This document shows, in pieces, positions 21,450-32,559 of a stretch of DNA of 64,000 bases. Under the pieces are notes generated by a model. The model was not told where the DNA came from. It saw nothing but the letters and a program-made list of their open reading frames with translations, and searched no databases. Position 1 is the first letter of the stretch, and each line of letters begins with the position of its first letter. The DNA lies in the NCBI GenBank assembly GCA_035772785.1, contig JAOCPU010000020.1:372001-436000 (forward strand), written 5' to 3'. Position numbers and translations under genes: made by a program. Source of the stretch: Phlebiopsis flavidoalba (taxonomy: Eukaryota; Basidiomycota; Agaricomycetes; Polyporales; Phanerochaetaceae).

Positions 21450-23690
21450 ATGTCCGGGATGAACACAGCGCAGAATTCGCCGAGCGACGAGAAGGCGTCG
21501 TCGTATGAGATTCAGGAGGCGCGGCGTGCGTCGCCGACGCAGAGCGCCGCGTACTGCGCCCGCGCCGGAGCGCATGGGGGGCTGCCGCCGGTACGGCTGG
21601 CAGCTGGGTTATGATCGTGCTCACTTGTTTGTGTACCTGTGGGTCCCATCCTCGCTTGTCCTGTTGTGTCTCGCGGCTCTGTCTTTTGGGGTGTAGTTGG
21701 GAACCATTGGTCGAATGTAAGGATTATTACCCGTTCTATTGACGCTATGCTGATTTCCGTTTTTTTTTTTCGTAGGGGCTGATTGTGTCAGTGTTTTTTG
21801 CATAGTGGGTTGAACCGTGCTAACCCGCCAACAGCGCATTGAAAACGACAATCATCAAAGAAACGCACATCAACAACTTCCCAATTCGCGACGCTCGTCG
21901 CCGTCACGAACCTCGTCAACACACCTTCCTCTGCATCGCGCTCGGCTTCACGATCGACAAGTGGGGCGGCGCGCGCCTCTCAGTTCGTCGTGCTCGCCCG
22001 CCTTCCACTTTGCCGGCGCGACCGTCATGGCCGGCGCCGCGACGAACGGTCGCTGAACAGCTACCCGCATCCTCGTCCTCGGCAAGGTTCCTCGCGGCGA
22101 TCGGCGACGGCTCGCTCGACAACGCGCAGCACCGCATCTTCTCGACCTATTTCGCGCCCGGGCGCGGCTTCGCATTCAGCATCGGCACCATCTGCGTGCG
22201 CCCGCCCACCCGCCCCCCTTCCTTTTTTATCATCATCATCATTTTTTGCTGAAAGGCGGCGCAGGGGCATCGCGAACCTCGCGCAGTGTTCACGGGCCAG
22301 AGCACCGCGAACGTGATCACGCAGAACCTCGGCTCGTACGCGTGGGCGCTCTGGGTGAGCGCCGCGATCGCGCTCTTCTCGCTGCTCTGCGCGCGCTCGC
22401 GGTTGTGCGCGCTCGACGCGGGCCTCCGCGCGCGGTAGTACGACATCACGGACCAGACGAGCGGGCGCCGGCACGAGGGCCGCGCCGAAGGCGCGCGCGT
22501 TCCGCCTCGGCCGCGATCCGCCACCTGCCGTTTACGTTCTCGGGGCCGTCGTCGCGTTTGCGGTGTTTGAGAATGCGGGGGTGCAGAGTTTTGTGTCGAT
22601 TTCTACGTGCGTCGTTCTCTTTTCCTGAGTACGAAGGTGGGTCTGCCCTGAGGGGCGTACAGCCAGTTTGCAGCAGCAGGCGCCTCGGCAAGGGCGCGGT
22701 CATCGGCGGGTGGGTGTCGAGCTTCTACCTCCTGCTGCTCCCCCGCGTGCCTCACGCCCGTTCATCGCGTGTACATCGACGTCTTTGGCCAGCGCATCGG
22801 CTTCCGTGGCGTCCCCCGTCACCTTCTCCATGTCTTGTCCTCACACTGGCTAGTGTTCCTCTCCGGCCTGACGTTCCTCATCTCGATGCTTGCTCCTGCT
22901 CAAGTTCTCGCACACGGTGCCTACCTTTGGTGAGTGACCCGGCAATTCGCGAGGTGGAAGGGAGCTGACGAAACGCAGTGGCGGCGTACGTCTTCTACGC
23001 GCTCTCGCTCGCAGTGCGTCACTCACCCCCGCGCCGCAAGTCGAAATCATAACTCAGCCGCTCCATAATCTCGGACCCGCAATAATACTTTGCCACCTGG
23101 GAAGAGGCCTTCGCCATCAAAAGCACGTCGCCCCCTCCCTCCCCTCCCCCCCTCCCCTTACTAACCCTCCTCCCCGTAGAATCCGTCGTCCAGGCGAGCA
23201 TCGTGATCATCACCACCGCCGGCGGGCAAAACTGCAAGGACGAAAGCGCGCGACAGTACAGCCTCGACGGCCGCGGTGAGCCCTCTGGCTCGCGTATACG
23301 CGTTCCTCAGCGTCGCGGTGAGCACTCGGCGCGCTCGCTCGCTGCGTCCTACCTCGCCCCCCGCCTAGCGCGCGAAAAAGCTCCCCGCCGCGCGCCTCGC
23401 GCAGGTCGCCCCGCGCAGCTGCGCGTCCGAGGTCCTTCGCCTTTCCCCCCCTTCTTCGCCCAAGGAAAAAGGAGGGGGGGAGGAGGAAGAGGTGAGCGGT
23501 GAGGATGGTGAAGATAGAAGAGAGCGGGTGCTCAAGGCGCCGCAGTGGGCCGCCGCCTGCGCTCCGGCTGGGGGTGCATGCTCGTTGCGCTGGGTGTGAT
23601 TTTTGTGGGCTGGGTGATGTTTGGGCTGGGGTGTGGGCATGGGGTGGGCGTATGCATGGGAGTGTTTGTTGCCGGGGACGACGGCGCGAG
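21450..23690 (+). CDS. MFS transporter resembling MFSD1
   Basis: Major facilitator superfamily carrier, closest in pattern to the MFSD1 branch; human MFSD1 exports dipeptides from lysosomes, but the substrate here is unknown. The N-terminus is MSGMNTAQNSPSDEKASSYE (21450). The exon up to GVVGNHWSN ends at a GTAAGG donor at 21717, with the acceptor at 21834. Then follow in order TNLVNTFLCIALGFTIDKWG, FHFAGATVMAGAATN, AAIGDGSLDNAQHRIFSTYF, the glycine-rich APGRGFAFSIGTI, ITQNLGSYAWALWVSAAIAL, YDITDQTSG, FENAGVQSFVSIST, GKGAVIGGWVSSFYLLLLP, VYIDVFGQRIGF, GLTFLISML, SVVQASIVIITTA, and a last membrane segment MLVALGVIFVGWVMFGLG at about 23579-23632. About twelve membrane segments are expected. Roughly six introns and many one-base shifts are present. 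Family call is strong; the C-terminal end is approximate. Confidence 0.8.
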
Positions 23691-24650
23691 TAGGGTGTGG
23701 CTTTTGTATGCGTGCATATGGAATGTATTCTTCTTTGCTGCGAGTTTCTTTCTTGGCTGGATAGTAGGAGGGGGTGTGTGCGGCGGAGATGAGTGCCCCT
23801 GTTATTTCCGCGTAGAGTGGATGCGTACGCGGAGGGAAAGCGATAGATGGGATATCTGGATTTCCATCGCCGACCGCCAATCTAGCTATACCCCGCGCCT
23901 CGGAAGCGTGCGACGCCAACGAAGGCGACCGGCACGTGCTACGTCGCAATACAGTACCGCGTCACGCGACCGCCGTTCTGGCATGCAGTTTCATTCAAAC
24001 AAAGGACACACGGCTGGAACAAAAGGCCCTCGCGACGCTCCGGTGTACGCCGGGTACAGAGAGCATGACAGACAAGACCAGGCGCAGATATCGTCCGCCA
24101 TCGTAACGCGGCTCGCACTCCACAAACACGAAACGCGGTCATCTGCACGGCGTCATCGGTGGGCCCCCGCATCCGCTCTAGACTGTGCATGGTGCCCGTC
24201 GCCACCCCAGTCGTCGTGCTGTCGTTTCGTCGCAGCAGGCGTAGCTCGGACGCGTTTTTGTGTCTGGGTGCCACGCGGCGTGGTGCCACGCCGTTTTCTG
24301 GGAGGGGGCCACCGAGGAGGAGCCTGGCAATTTAGCTCGTTCGGATGCGCTGCCGCGCCGACGGTGGCACCCCCTGGAAATACGGGGGTGTAAGTGGCGG
24401 CTTGGTGTGGCGTGGCGGGCCTCTTCTACGTGGCGGCGCCCCCTTTATCCCGCCTCGGGCGTGTCCTTTGCTGACTGGGCTCTTGAGACTGGTCAGTAAG
24501 AGCCGGGTCAGTGAACGCGACTGACACACTGGTTGGTCGGGGCTTTGTCAGCGGAACTGTTCCGCGGGCGGGCGGATGACGCGGCGGTCGGGGTGTATGT
24601 TTACTGTAGGGTGGGGTGATGGCCCGCGGGTGGGAGGCCGTTTGCGGCCA
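23691..24650. other. Intergenic, no gene seen
   Basis: A minus-strand frame (23939-24289) and continuing plus-strand frames are Arg/Cys-rich and show no motif. A short self-complementary patch, GTGCCACGCGGCGTGGTGCC, lies at about 24268. Confidence 0.35.
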
Positions 24651-24651
24651 G

Positions 24652-24660
24652 TATAAAAAG
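24652..24660 (+). promoter_or_regulatory. Distal TATA box
   Basis: TATAAAAAG 230 bp upstream of ATG 24883. A second TATA box lies closer (24796), so this one may be an alternative promoter. Confidence 0.35.
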
Positions 24661-24795
24661 TGCGCAGCATCGCCCAGGCGCCCGGTAAACGCCCCCCCCC
24701 CAGTTCGCGTCCCCTCTGGCCGAGCCGTCTGTCGTCCACGCGGGTCCAGTGGGCGCTGACTCAGCCGCCACCTCATGCTTCGGCCCTCAGTTCGC

Positions 24796-24803
24796 TATAA
24801 AAG
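24796..24803 (+). promoter_or_regulatory. TATA box of the 24883 gene
   Basis: TATAAAAG about 85 bp upstream of ATG 24883, followed by a CA-rich leader without ATG. A standard fungal core promoter. Confidence 0.6.
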
Positions 24804-24882
24804 TACCCGCACGCCACACGCTGCCCTCAACCGCAAACACCTTCAACCCAAAGCAAGCACCCCAACGCAGCCCGCAGGCACC

Positions 24883-25733
24883 ATGAACACCGTTCGCGCC
24901 CTCGGCACTCTACATCTCCCCCCAGCGCGCCAACGCCGCGCCCCCTAAGGCGTATACGACGACTACGCCGCGCGCCCTGGGCCCAGAGCCCCGTCGCCTA
25001 TACGACCCGCGCGGCCGCCTCCAGCCGTAGCGTCGAGAGCCCCGCCCAGCGCCGCGCGCGAGCGCGCCGAGTTTCCTGCGGCAAAGCGCGAGTTCTCGCG
25101 CCGCATCGCCGCCTGGCTGCACGAGTCCTCCGAGTCTTTCCGTGCGTGCCTTTGTCCTCCTCCCCCCTCACAACCCATCTGACAGTATCTTTCTCAGAGC
25201 ACTCGCAGTGACAGCCGAGAGCCTCCGCACGATTGATCGACGAAGACGACGAGAGTACCGAGGGGCGAGGTCATACTACTGCGACGTCTCCGGCCGCGCG
25301 TGGACGCCCGCCCCGAGCGCCCGCGCCGCCCGTCCGCGCGGTGCCCTCGCTCCGCGCCTTCCGCCCCTCGTCCCGCACGTCCTCGCGCTCCTCGCTGTCG
25401 TCCATACTCCTAGGAGAGCGTCTAGACAGTCCGTGCGGCCCCAGTCCCGCTCACAACACGCCAAGTGTGTGGCCATCGCAAAACAACCACGAGCAAAGAG
25501 CCGCTCCCGGACATCGATTCCTCGACTGGGGCGCTGAGAAGAACCTGCCGGCAGTGACCGCGCCCCTGTCCGCGCAAACCTCCCCGGCTAGAGAGACACT
25601 GGCGCCGGCGTTCGAGGCCGAAGAGGCCTGCGTCCGGGGGGCGCGCCCTTGCCACAACCCTATCTATCACGCATCCCTACCATCCGCGCGCTGTGTTTCC
25701 TACGGTCCAAGTCACGCCGCTGGACAGCCATGA
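24883..25733 (+). CDS. Unrecognised Ser/Pro/Arg-rich protein
   Basis: ATG 24883 follows a good TATA box and has CACC before it. The first exon reads MNTVRALGTL, and one base out of frame YISPQRANAAPPKAY, then a charged helix-like part with REFSRRIAAWLHESSESF. An intron of about 60 bp starts at GTGCGT (about 25141) and ends at TTTCTCAG (about 25198). The second exon, best read as IDEDDESTEGRGHTTATSPA and on through SSRTSSRSSLSSILLGERL, is disordered and phosphorylation-like, and ends at 25733. Without a domain the function is unknown. Nuclear or cytoskeletal adaptor roles are possible but not shown. Confidence 0.45.
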
Positions 25734-26239
25734 ATGAGTTGTAGAGTTTGATTCGCGGTGTACGAGTACGCCACGTGTGTTATTAGAGTATATTGTAGAA
25801 TGTGGTTACCACTTACGAGTAGTAGGAACATTCCCTAAAAACATTTGGATTATGACCCTTATCTATGCGATTGTTTGGGGGTAACGCATGGTCGGACGGC
25901 CGTCTGCACGAAAATTGTCGAGAGTGTACCTGCTGCGAAGTATGTCCGATTAAGAGACGGTGAAGACGACCGCCTGATGACTCAGATGACAGTGAGTCCT
26001 GACAGTCTTACTGAATGCCTTCGCGAAACCAGGGTCTCGTTTTCTACTGCATCGACGCTGCGTGACGGGCCTTCGCACGGGTCGCCGTGGCGTGCAACCA
26101 CACACGGGCCGCTACTCAGCTGACAAAGATTAGGGCAAGGGTCAGCAAGGGTCAGACTTACATCCATACCCTACTCTTGGAGCGCTATTAACGCCCCGTC
26201 AGCGCCCTCCTGACTCACTCCCGCATACACTCAAACCAT
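25734..26239. other. Intergenic, no gene seen
   Basis: AT-richer spacer between two plus-strand genes. No TATA box is obvious close to ATG 26240. Confidence 0.4.
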
Positions 26240-27150
26240 ATGAGCCCCTTCCCACCACTCGCAGCTGCACCAATCCAGGCCCTTCTGCGACCCTCATCGG
26301 TGCTTTTAGACACCGGCAACATCACCCTCACGTCCCGCTCGACTGTGGTTCGCTCGCTCCGCGCCCGGGCACCAAAAGCCCGACCGTCCCCGTGCTCGCC
26401 GTTCGCGCTCCGTCCCCTCCTCCTCCCCGTCCGACCTCCTCCTGATCGACCTCGGCAACCCGGCGCGACTGGCGCGCGTGCTCCCGCCGGCGGCCGTCGC
26501 GTGGATCGAGTCTACGTTCGGGATGGGGGAGGGGCGGGACGTGGTGGACGCGCTTATGGGCAGGGAGGGCGAGGTGCAGAGGGTGGTGCTGGAGCCATGC
26601 GCATTTCGACCATTTCGGCGATCCTGCGCTGTTTCCGGGCGCGGTGAGGTGGCTTGTGAGCGAGGGCAACGGGGCGGCGCTCGTGCGCGCCGGCTACCCG
26701 CGCAGCCCGGACTCGCTCGTACCAGCGGACTTTTAAGTGTACTGCCCGAGGGGAGGACGAGGATATTGGAGGGGCCGTGGGCGCCGCCACTCGGCCCAGT
26801 TTCCCTTGGCGCGCGCGGGACCTCCACGGCGACGGCAGGCGTGTACGTCCCTCGACGCGCCGGGGCTACGTCCCCCGGGCACGTCAACGTGCTCGCGCGC
26901 ACGAGCGCAGGACGGCGCGTGGGCGCTGCTGGCCGGCGACGCGTGCCACGACTGCCTGGCGCGTGCTCGATGGGCACACGGAGCAGCAATTGCGCGGGGC
27001 AGCCCCGGGACCCGTACGTGGTTTGCGCCATGGGCGACGTCGACGCGCGGAAGAGTCATCTTGCTAGGATCAGGGAGGTGATGGCGCAGGAGGGGCGGCG
27101 TGTGCGGGTGCCTGTTGGGGCATGATTTGCCGTGGTACGAGGTAGAATAA
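26240..27150 (+). CDS. Metallo-beta-lactamase-fold hydrolase (lactonase-like), copy 3
   Basis: Third family member, on the opposite strand from the other two. The start is ATG 26240 (MSPFPPLAAAPIQALLRPSS). The pre-motif part reads LLIDLGNPARLARVLPPA and AVAWIESTFGMGEG. The zinc signature HAHFDHFGDP is intact at 26596-26625. Then come VRWLVSEGNGAALVRAGYP, LPEGRTRILEG, PGHVNVLARTSA (about 26878-26915), LLAGDACHD (about 26925-26951), KSHLARIREVMAQEGRRVRV and finally HDLPWYEVE before TAA at 27148-27150. Several one-base shifts occur, for example just before HAHFDH and before LLGHDLPW. It differs from copies 1 and 2 in many positions, so it is an older duplicate. The substrate is unknown. Confidence 0.8.
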
Positions 27151-27584
27151 GGACCGCGGAGGAGGCGGTTTTGGCCGCATGAGCTCGAGTCGCTGTAGAG
27201 GGCAGAGGGCATCGTTGGTAGGGTTTTTGCACTTTGCTGACAAAGTCGGTCTGTATAGAAGTCATGCGTATTTTTCTTGGGGGGGGACGAGTGTCAGATA
27301 TCGCGCGCATCGCGAGCAACATGCAAACCACTCACATTCCACGTCACACACCCCACCGCGTCGACGCGCGCAGCCAAGAGAAAGCCCAACAATGAGCGCC
27401 ACAAATACCCCCGCTGGGCGCTTCTAATCGTTTTTCACAGCCGAGCGTTCCGCCGCGCTGTGCCAAAGTTTGCGCAGCCGACAGCCGACTGCACATACTA
27501 TGCTGCCCTAGCCTCTTCTTGGCGGTCCAGGACGCCATGCCTGCCCATCCGACCAAACGAGCAGATAGACGAGAATCGTAGAGG
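27151..27584. other. Intergenic, no gene seen
   Basis: Short overlapping frames only. The region holds the upstream sequence of the PPR gene. Confidence 0.4.
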
Positions 27585-30505
27585 ATGTCGCTGTCGCACC
27601 GCACTCCTGCGCCTCCAACACCGCCGTGCCTCGTCGACCTGCTCCTCGCGCGCACGGCGTCCGCACCCGTGCGGCGCGCACACTCTGCGGCGTCACCTGC
27701 GCGCCCGCGGGTGAGGACGCGAGTACGGGCTGTACGCCGGCGCATGCTGCTGGTGCTGCTGCCGTGCGTTTTATTGCTTTTTTCCTTGTGATAGGTTGTT
27801 GACTGGGAGTAGGAAAAGTGTGGTAAGGACGAGGGAGCGTGTGTCGGAGGTGGTGGAAGGTCTACCAGAGCATCTGCCGGAATACCTACAAGGACACCTT
27901 TACACCGCATCTACCACCCCACCTAACCGACCTCGAAGCCCGCGTCCTCGAACTAAAAGGCACCTCACCGGAAGTGAGCTAGCACTCTCTTCACAGCGCA
28001 CTCTTATTCTCTTATTACTTCTCCCAGAGGAAACCCCAGAAACATACACCGAAACAGACCATCCGCGCGCTCTCCAACACCGACCTCCTCGCCCTGCCCT
28101 CTGATCCGCCCTCATCCTCAGTCGCACAACCGCAAGAGCAGGAAGACCCGAGGACGGTGGTGGTTTGCAGAGACCGCAGCGCGCCTCGCGCTTGATGAGA
28201 GTCTTCCGCCATGGCGCGGGGTGTTGGAGCAGCTGGAGACGCTCGGTGAGGTGGTGGAGGCTGAGGAGGCGGCTGCGAAGCGGCGGGAGGGTGAGGAGCT
28301 GCCTAACGGAGGGTGTAACCGAGTGTGAGTGTGCGGACTGGGGTGGTGACGAGGCGCGAGTGGGGGGCGTTGGTGAGTGCTTTGTGTGCGTCGTTTCTCT
28401 TTTTGATTGTTGGTGGGAGGCTGAGGGTGTGTAGGTCGAGGAGCGCGGATTGGGATGCGGCGGAGAGGGTGCTTGGGGTGATGAAGGTGCGTGAGTTGTT
28501 TTTGGTGCGTGGCGGGGTGCTGATTTGTGTGATAGCGGTTTTGAAGGAGCCGGTTGGGGAGGAGGAGACGAGTGTCGTGTGGCACAAATTGGCGGCGTAA
28601 AACAAAAAATGCGGCGGAGGGTGATGTTGCGCGTGCGGACGCGTTTGTGGAGAACTTCCTCGCAGGTGAGTGTATATTTCGAACGCATGAGTTGGGGTAG
28701 GTAGTGGTGTTAACGCAGACTGTAGGTGCTAGGGCAACCTCACACCAACGCGACCCAATACACATCAAAACACACCTCAAATCCAACCGCGCAGCTCGCC
28801 TTCCCCACCTCCGCGCTTGGCGCCAGCTACACTCGTACGAAGAGGCCGGGCACCTGCCCCCGCAAAAGACCTACACGCGGTGCATCACCCACCTCCTCTC
28901 CGCGCGCTTCCGCCGTCGCGGCACAGCACGACGCCTGGGACCTCTTCGCGCACATGCGCTAACGCCGCGCACCCGCACCCCGACGCGTTCCTCTACAGCA
29001 CCATGATCCGCGCCTGCGCGTCGCCCGCGCTCGGCGCCGGCGGCGCCCCCGAGCGCGCGCTCGACCTCCTCGCCGAGCTCGCCGCCGCGCACCCCGCGGC
29101 CGCCGCCGCCCAGCGCCCGCGTTAACGCCCGCGGCTGGTGTGCTCGCGTGCGCGCGCTCACGGGCCGCACGAGAGAGAGTACTGTCGGCGAGGAGGCGTC
29201 CGGCTCGCGAAGGAGATGCTCGACGCGCACCGCGACGCCGCGGGCCGCGCGCTGTATGCGCCGGATATGCGGCTGTTTTGTGCGCGTGCTGGAGGGCGCG
29301 AAGCGGGTCGGGGATCTTAGGTGGCGGCCGCGCGCTGGATTCTCGCGGAGATGGTGAGGAGAGTGTCGGGGAGGACGGGGTGTGCAGGGAGAAGGCGATT
29401 GGGGAGGAGGCGATGGTGCATGTGTTTCATGCGTAATGCGCGGCGTATCGGCCGCCGTTCAAGCGGGCAGCATGGCGGCATGTCGTCGAAGGGCGCGAGC
29501 CCGCGGAGGCACCGGAACCGGAAAGCGCAGGAACAGGCCGAGGAGCAGGACGACAGACGTCGCCCCGAGCGCGGACGCCGACGCAGCGTTCACGACGCAG
29601 CGCTCCTTAGCGCCGAAGTCCCGCCGCAAAGCCACGCCGAAGTCATCCACGAAGCCCGCGCGCTCTTCAAACGCGCAATCCGCGCCGACGCGCGGTGGGG
29701 GGTGACGCGGGGGCCGGGCGGCTGCGCAACCGGCATATTCGCGCACGTTTGCGCTCGAGCCCCGCGCGCCTCGCGGTACGCGTACCTCGCCGTGGTGCAC
29801 CTCGCGCACGCGCCGCTCGAGGACGCGCGCTGCGCTGCATGCAAGCCTGCATGCTGAGCTCGGGGTGCAAGCCCCCGCGCGTACGCATGTGAATGCGCTC
29901 GAGCGCGCGGCGCGGGCGAGGAAGAGGGAAGGAGGAGAGGGCGATGGCGGGGAGGTGGGCGGCGGAGGTGTGGGAGATGTGGGCTCCGCTGGAGGCGCGG
30001 TGGCGCGCGACAAGGGCGGGTGAGGAGGGTGTGGATGCGCGGATGGTTGAGAGGGCGTATGCTGCGATGGTGCGCGTGCACTCTTTGTAGGTTCTCTTTC
30101 TTTCATATGGAGAACTGGCGCTGATGCGAAGCCAGAACGATGAACCTCGACAGCGCCCTCAACCTCGTGCGCACCTTCGTCGCCTCCTACCCCCCGCCCG
30201 CCGTGCGCGCGCCATCGCCGCGCCCCCAACCGACGTGCGCAGCGCGCGCACGTGCGCCTGCTCGGCCCGCCACCCAGCTCGTGCGGCTCTTCGGGCGCAC
30301 GGAGGTGCCGGACTGACGGCGTGCCGCCTTTGGCTCGCGTTCGGCGAGCTCGAGGTGCTGCACCACCGGCTCGTGTTCCGCGGGCGGGCGCTCGCGCGAC
30401 GTCGGGTACGTCAAGTGGGTGTGCAAGGCGTACGAGGGCGCGCTGCGGCGGCGGCGCGAGGCGGTGCTGGGTGTCAAGCCCGAGGTGCGGCGGGTCGAGG
30501 CGTAG
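27585..30505 (+). CDS. Pentatricopeptide repeat (PPR) protein, probably mitochondrial
   Basis: PPR proteins bind organellar RNA through arrays of ~35-residue helical hairpins. The proposed start at 27585 gives a basic, Ala/Arg-rich leader (LLARTASAPVRRAHSAASPA) that looks like a mitochondrial targeting sequence. Downstream, in changing frames, come LPEHLPEYLQGHLY, LEQLETLGEVVEAEEAAAKR, DWDAAERVLGVMK, the PPR units KTYTRCITHLLSA and DAFLYSTMIRACAS followed by ERALDLLAELAA, then FRLAKEMLDAHRDAAGRALY, RLFCA...GAKRVGDL, ARWILAEMV, EVIHEARALFKRAIRADAR, AEEVWEMWAPLEARWRA, MVERAYAAMVRVHSL, SALNLVRTFVASYPPP and the tail VKWVCKAYEGALRRRREAV. The stop TAG is at 30503-30505. Many indels and several introns interrupt it. 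A long antisense frame (29459-30631) is an artefact of GC-rich sequence. Total length would be roughly 750-850 residues. Confidence 0.7.
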
Positions 30506-30888
30506 ATTTGTGTTGCTTGTGGTTAGGTTAGGATTGTGGGTTGTGTTAATTTGCGATTTAATGGATGTGGCTGCTCCGCTCTCTGCTCTAGTTCCTGCTC
30601 TAGCTGCGATTGATTTTAATAAACCCACCACCGGGGCCCCGGCGGCGCGTCAGCGTCGCACACGACAGCCCGCACATACCTGCCCCGGGGACCGAGGCTA
30701 TCCACGCACACACAACGCCTCACATCCCGCACATCTGCACCATCTTCTTCGCGTTCATCTGCGTCCCACGCCGACGCATGCCAGGATCACGCTTCTTCTG
30801 GGCTCACCTGCGCGATGGGTGCGCGTCGGGTGGAGCAATGCCCCATCTGATCGCCGCAGATCAAAGCCTAAAGCCTATCGCTGTGTCG

Positions 30889-30896
30889 TATTTAAG
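30889..30896 (+). promoter_or_regulatory. TATA-like box of secreted peptide gene A
   Basis: TATTTAAG about 110 bp upstream of ATG 31008. There is no earlier ATG between about 30920 and the start, so the peptide start is the first AUG of the expected transcript. Confidence 0.5.
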
Positions 30897-31007
30897 CCCG
30901 GCTTCGACACGGGGTGTGAGGTACATTGCTGTGAGTGCTCCCGCGCCGCGTTTTATTTCGCGCACTTTTCTACTGCGTATTCTACACAGCTCACTATTTT
31001 GCGGGAT

Positions 31008-31260
31008 ATGAGGGTACAGTGGGTGTTTGTGTTTGCGCTTGTGGGGCTTGTGGTGGCGGGGGCCGGTGTCGGTGAGTGCTGGGTTCTTGCACGGGCGGAT
31101 GTGGTAGGTGCTGACCGGGTGTAGGAGAACTCGGAGACGAAGGAGGCTTCGGAGGGAGAACCTAAGAAGGTGAGTCGTTCTTGTGTCGTGAAAGCAGGAA
31201 CATGTGCTTATAACGCTGCAGGACTGGTACTGCGGTAAGGCCTGGTGTGGAGGTTGGTAG
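31008..31260 (+). CDS. Small secreted peptide A, pheromone-like precursor
   Basis: A three-exon gene. Exon 1 (31008-31071) encodes a clear signal peptide, MRVQWVFVFALVGLVVAGAG. Intron 1 (31072-31124, GTGAGT...CTGAC...GTAG) and intron 2 (31170-31221, GTGAGT...CTGCAG) are normal fungal introns of 53 and 52 bp. Exon 2 (31125-31169) encodes an acidic spacer ENSETKEASEGEPKK. Exon 3 (31222-31260) encodes DWYCGKAWCGGW and a stop. Exons 2 and 3 share a frame; exon 1 is one base out, as in most genes of this window. The KK at the end of the spacer is a possible Kex2-type cleavage site, releasing a 12-residue peptide with two Cys and three Trp. The design resembles ascomycete alpha-pheromone precursors (W-C...C-W cores), but no homologue can be named. 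A second gene of like plan lies 1.3 kb downstream. Confidence 0.6.
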
Positions 31261-32455
31261 ACCATCGCTCAGCTCGATTACGCGTCGTTTGACTGCGCTG
31301 CACACCCCCCGTTATTATACGAATCGTCTCTCGCCGCTGGGCGCTGCACCGTCTCCGCCCTGGGTATTTACGACGTATCCCACCCCGCACGAATCTATCC
31401 CATGCCACACTATGACGCGCCTCCATGCCACACTTAACACGCAGCATGTATGTACGCAACCTATTGTATACCGCCCACATTGGTCTCTCGGCCAAGAATA
31501 CGCATCTGTTTCCGTCCACCTGAACCCGCACAAAACGGGCCGCCGTAGCGCGTATATTTAGGCACCGCGTCCGGGGGCGTGTGAACGGGCTCTGGTCAGA
31601 TGGGCCCGGTCGCTGTGGCGCGCCGGCCGTGCGCGAGTGACCTCGGCGCGGGGCCGTGTACGTACGCTGCCCGACGCAACCTTGGCACGCGGCGTGCCTT
31701 GCGTACTTACGATCGCCCCGCCGAAGGCCTCCGACGGCTGCGTTAGACTTTGCGCATTGCCCAGGCAGACGCGCTCTCGACGGTCGCGTACGCGGGGCGA
31801 CACTGTCGTGCTCTATTTCCGGTGGTCCTTTTCACGCCTTTATGTTCCTGACCTGGACCAACAAGTGCGGACAGTGCCGTGCCTTGCTGATAAAGGCAAA
31901 ACGTGCGCGGCGCGCGCACCCTGATGACGCCACTTGCCTCTTAACTGCGCGGTCCTCGCCTCGATAAGCCCCCTCGATGCCACTTGCATCGATGCTCCCG
32001 CCATGCGTCCCCCGCCGCTGCTTGGGCCCGCCGAGGGTCTTTTTTAATTATTGTCTCTGCGTACCGCAGGAATGCGCAGAGGGTCAGATCGCGCGGGACG
32101 TGTGTGTGTGCCTGGGTGCGCAGGATGGCCAGGGTCGGCGCGTTCCGACGCGTTTCCCAGTGCGCACCAAGGCGTCATCGCACATGCCGATCGCGGGACC
32201 CAATCTCTCCTCGCCTCGAGCTCCTCCGTCCTCCCTCCCCGTCATCCTGACCCACTCACAACGCACCAACCACACGCTGCACCACCATCCGCTCACCCTC
32301 GCACCAAAAAAAAGCCCAGACCACGGCCCACCCAGCGCCCCCGATCCTTTTTTTTCTTCTCCCCATTTCACACCGATCGCCGTGCGCCAGGCACGCACAA
32401 TCGGCGTGGGGGGGGGGGGCCTGGCCTGCCCTGGGCCCAAGGTCAGGAACACGTG
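31261..32455. other. Intergenic between the two small peptide genes
   Basis: No gene is supported. A G run of about 13 lies at 32408-32420. Plus-strand open frames here are chance frames rich in Arg, Ser and Pro. Confidence 0.4.
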
Positions 32456-32462
32456 TATAAAA
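32456..32462 (+). promoter_or_regulatory. TATA box of secreted peptide gene B
   Basis: TATAAAA about 100 bp upstream of ATG 32560, preceded by CACGTG-like ACACGTG. The expected leader contains one upstream ATG (about 32529), followed by an in-frame TAG just before the main start. Confidence 0.65.
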
Positions 32463-32559
32463 CCCGCCTGCCCCTGGCTTGCCCTGGCGTTTTATTCGCC
32501 CTTACCCGCCCTCGCCCTCCGTACTCCGTATGTGTCCTCGCCGCCCTCGCAAAGTAGAG

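Noticed and set aside
26306..27031. Minus-strand open frame of 241 codons
   Set aside because: Antisense to MBL copy 3, which has an intact zinc site on the plus strand.
29459..30631. Minus-strand open frame of 390 codons
   Set aside because: It is antisense to the PPR gene, whose segments on the plus strand are coherent; composition is Ala/Arg/Pro-rich without motifs.
31841..31967. Possible third small Cys peptide between genes A and B
   Set aside because: The frame with NKCGQCRALL has no signal peptide, no TATA box at the right distance and no introns; it does not share the Y-C...C-x2-W core.
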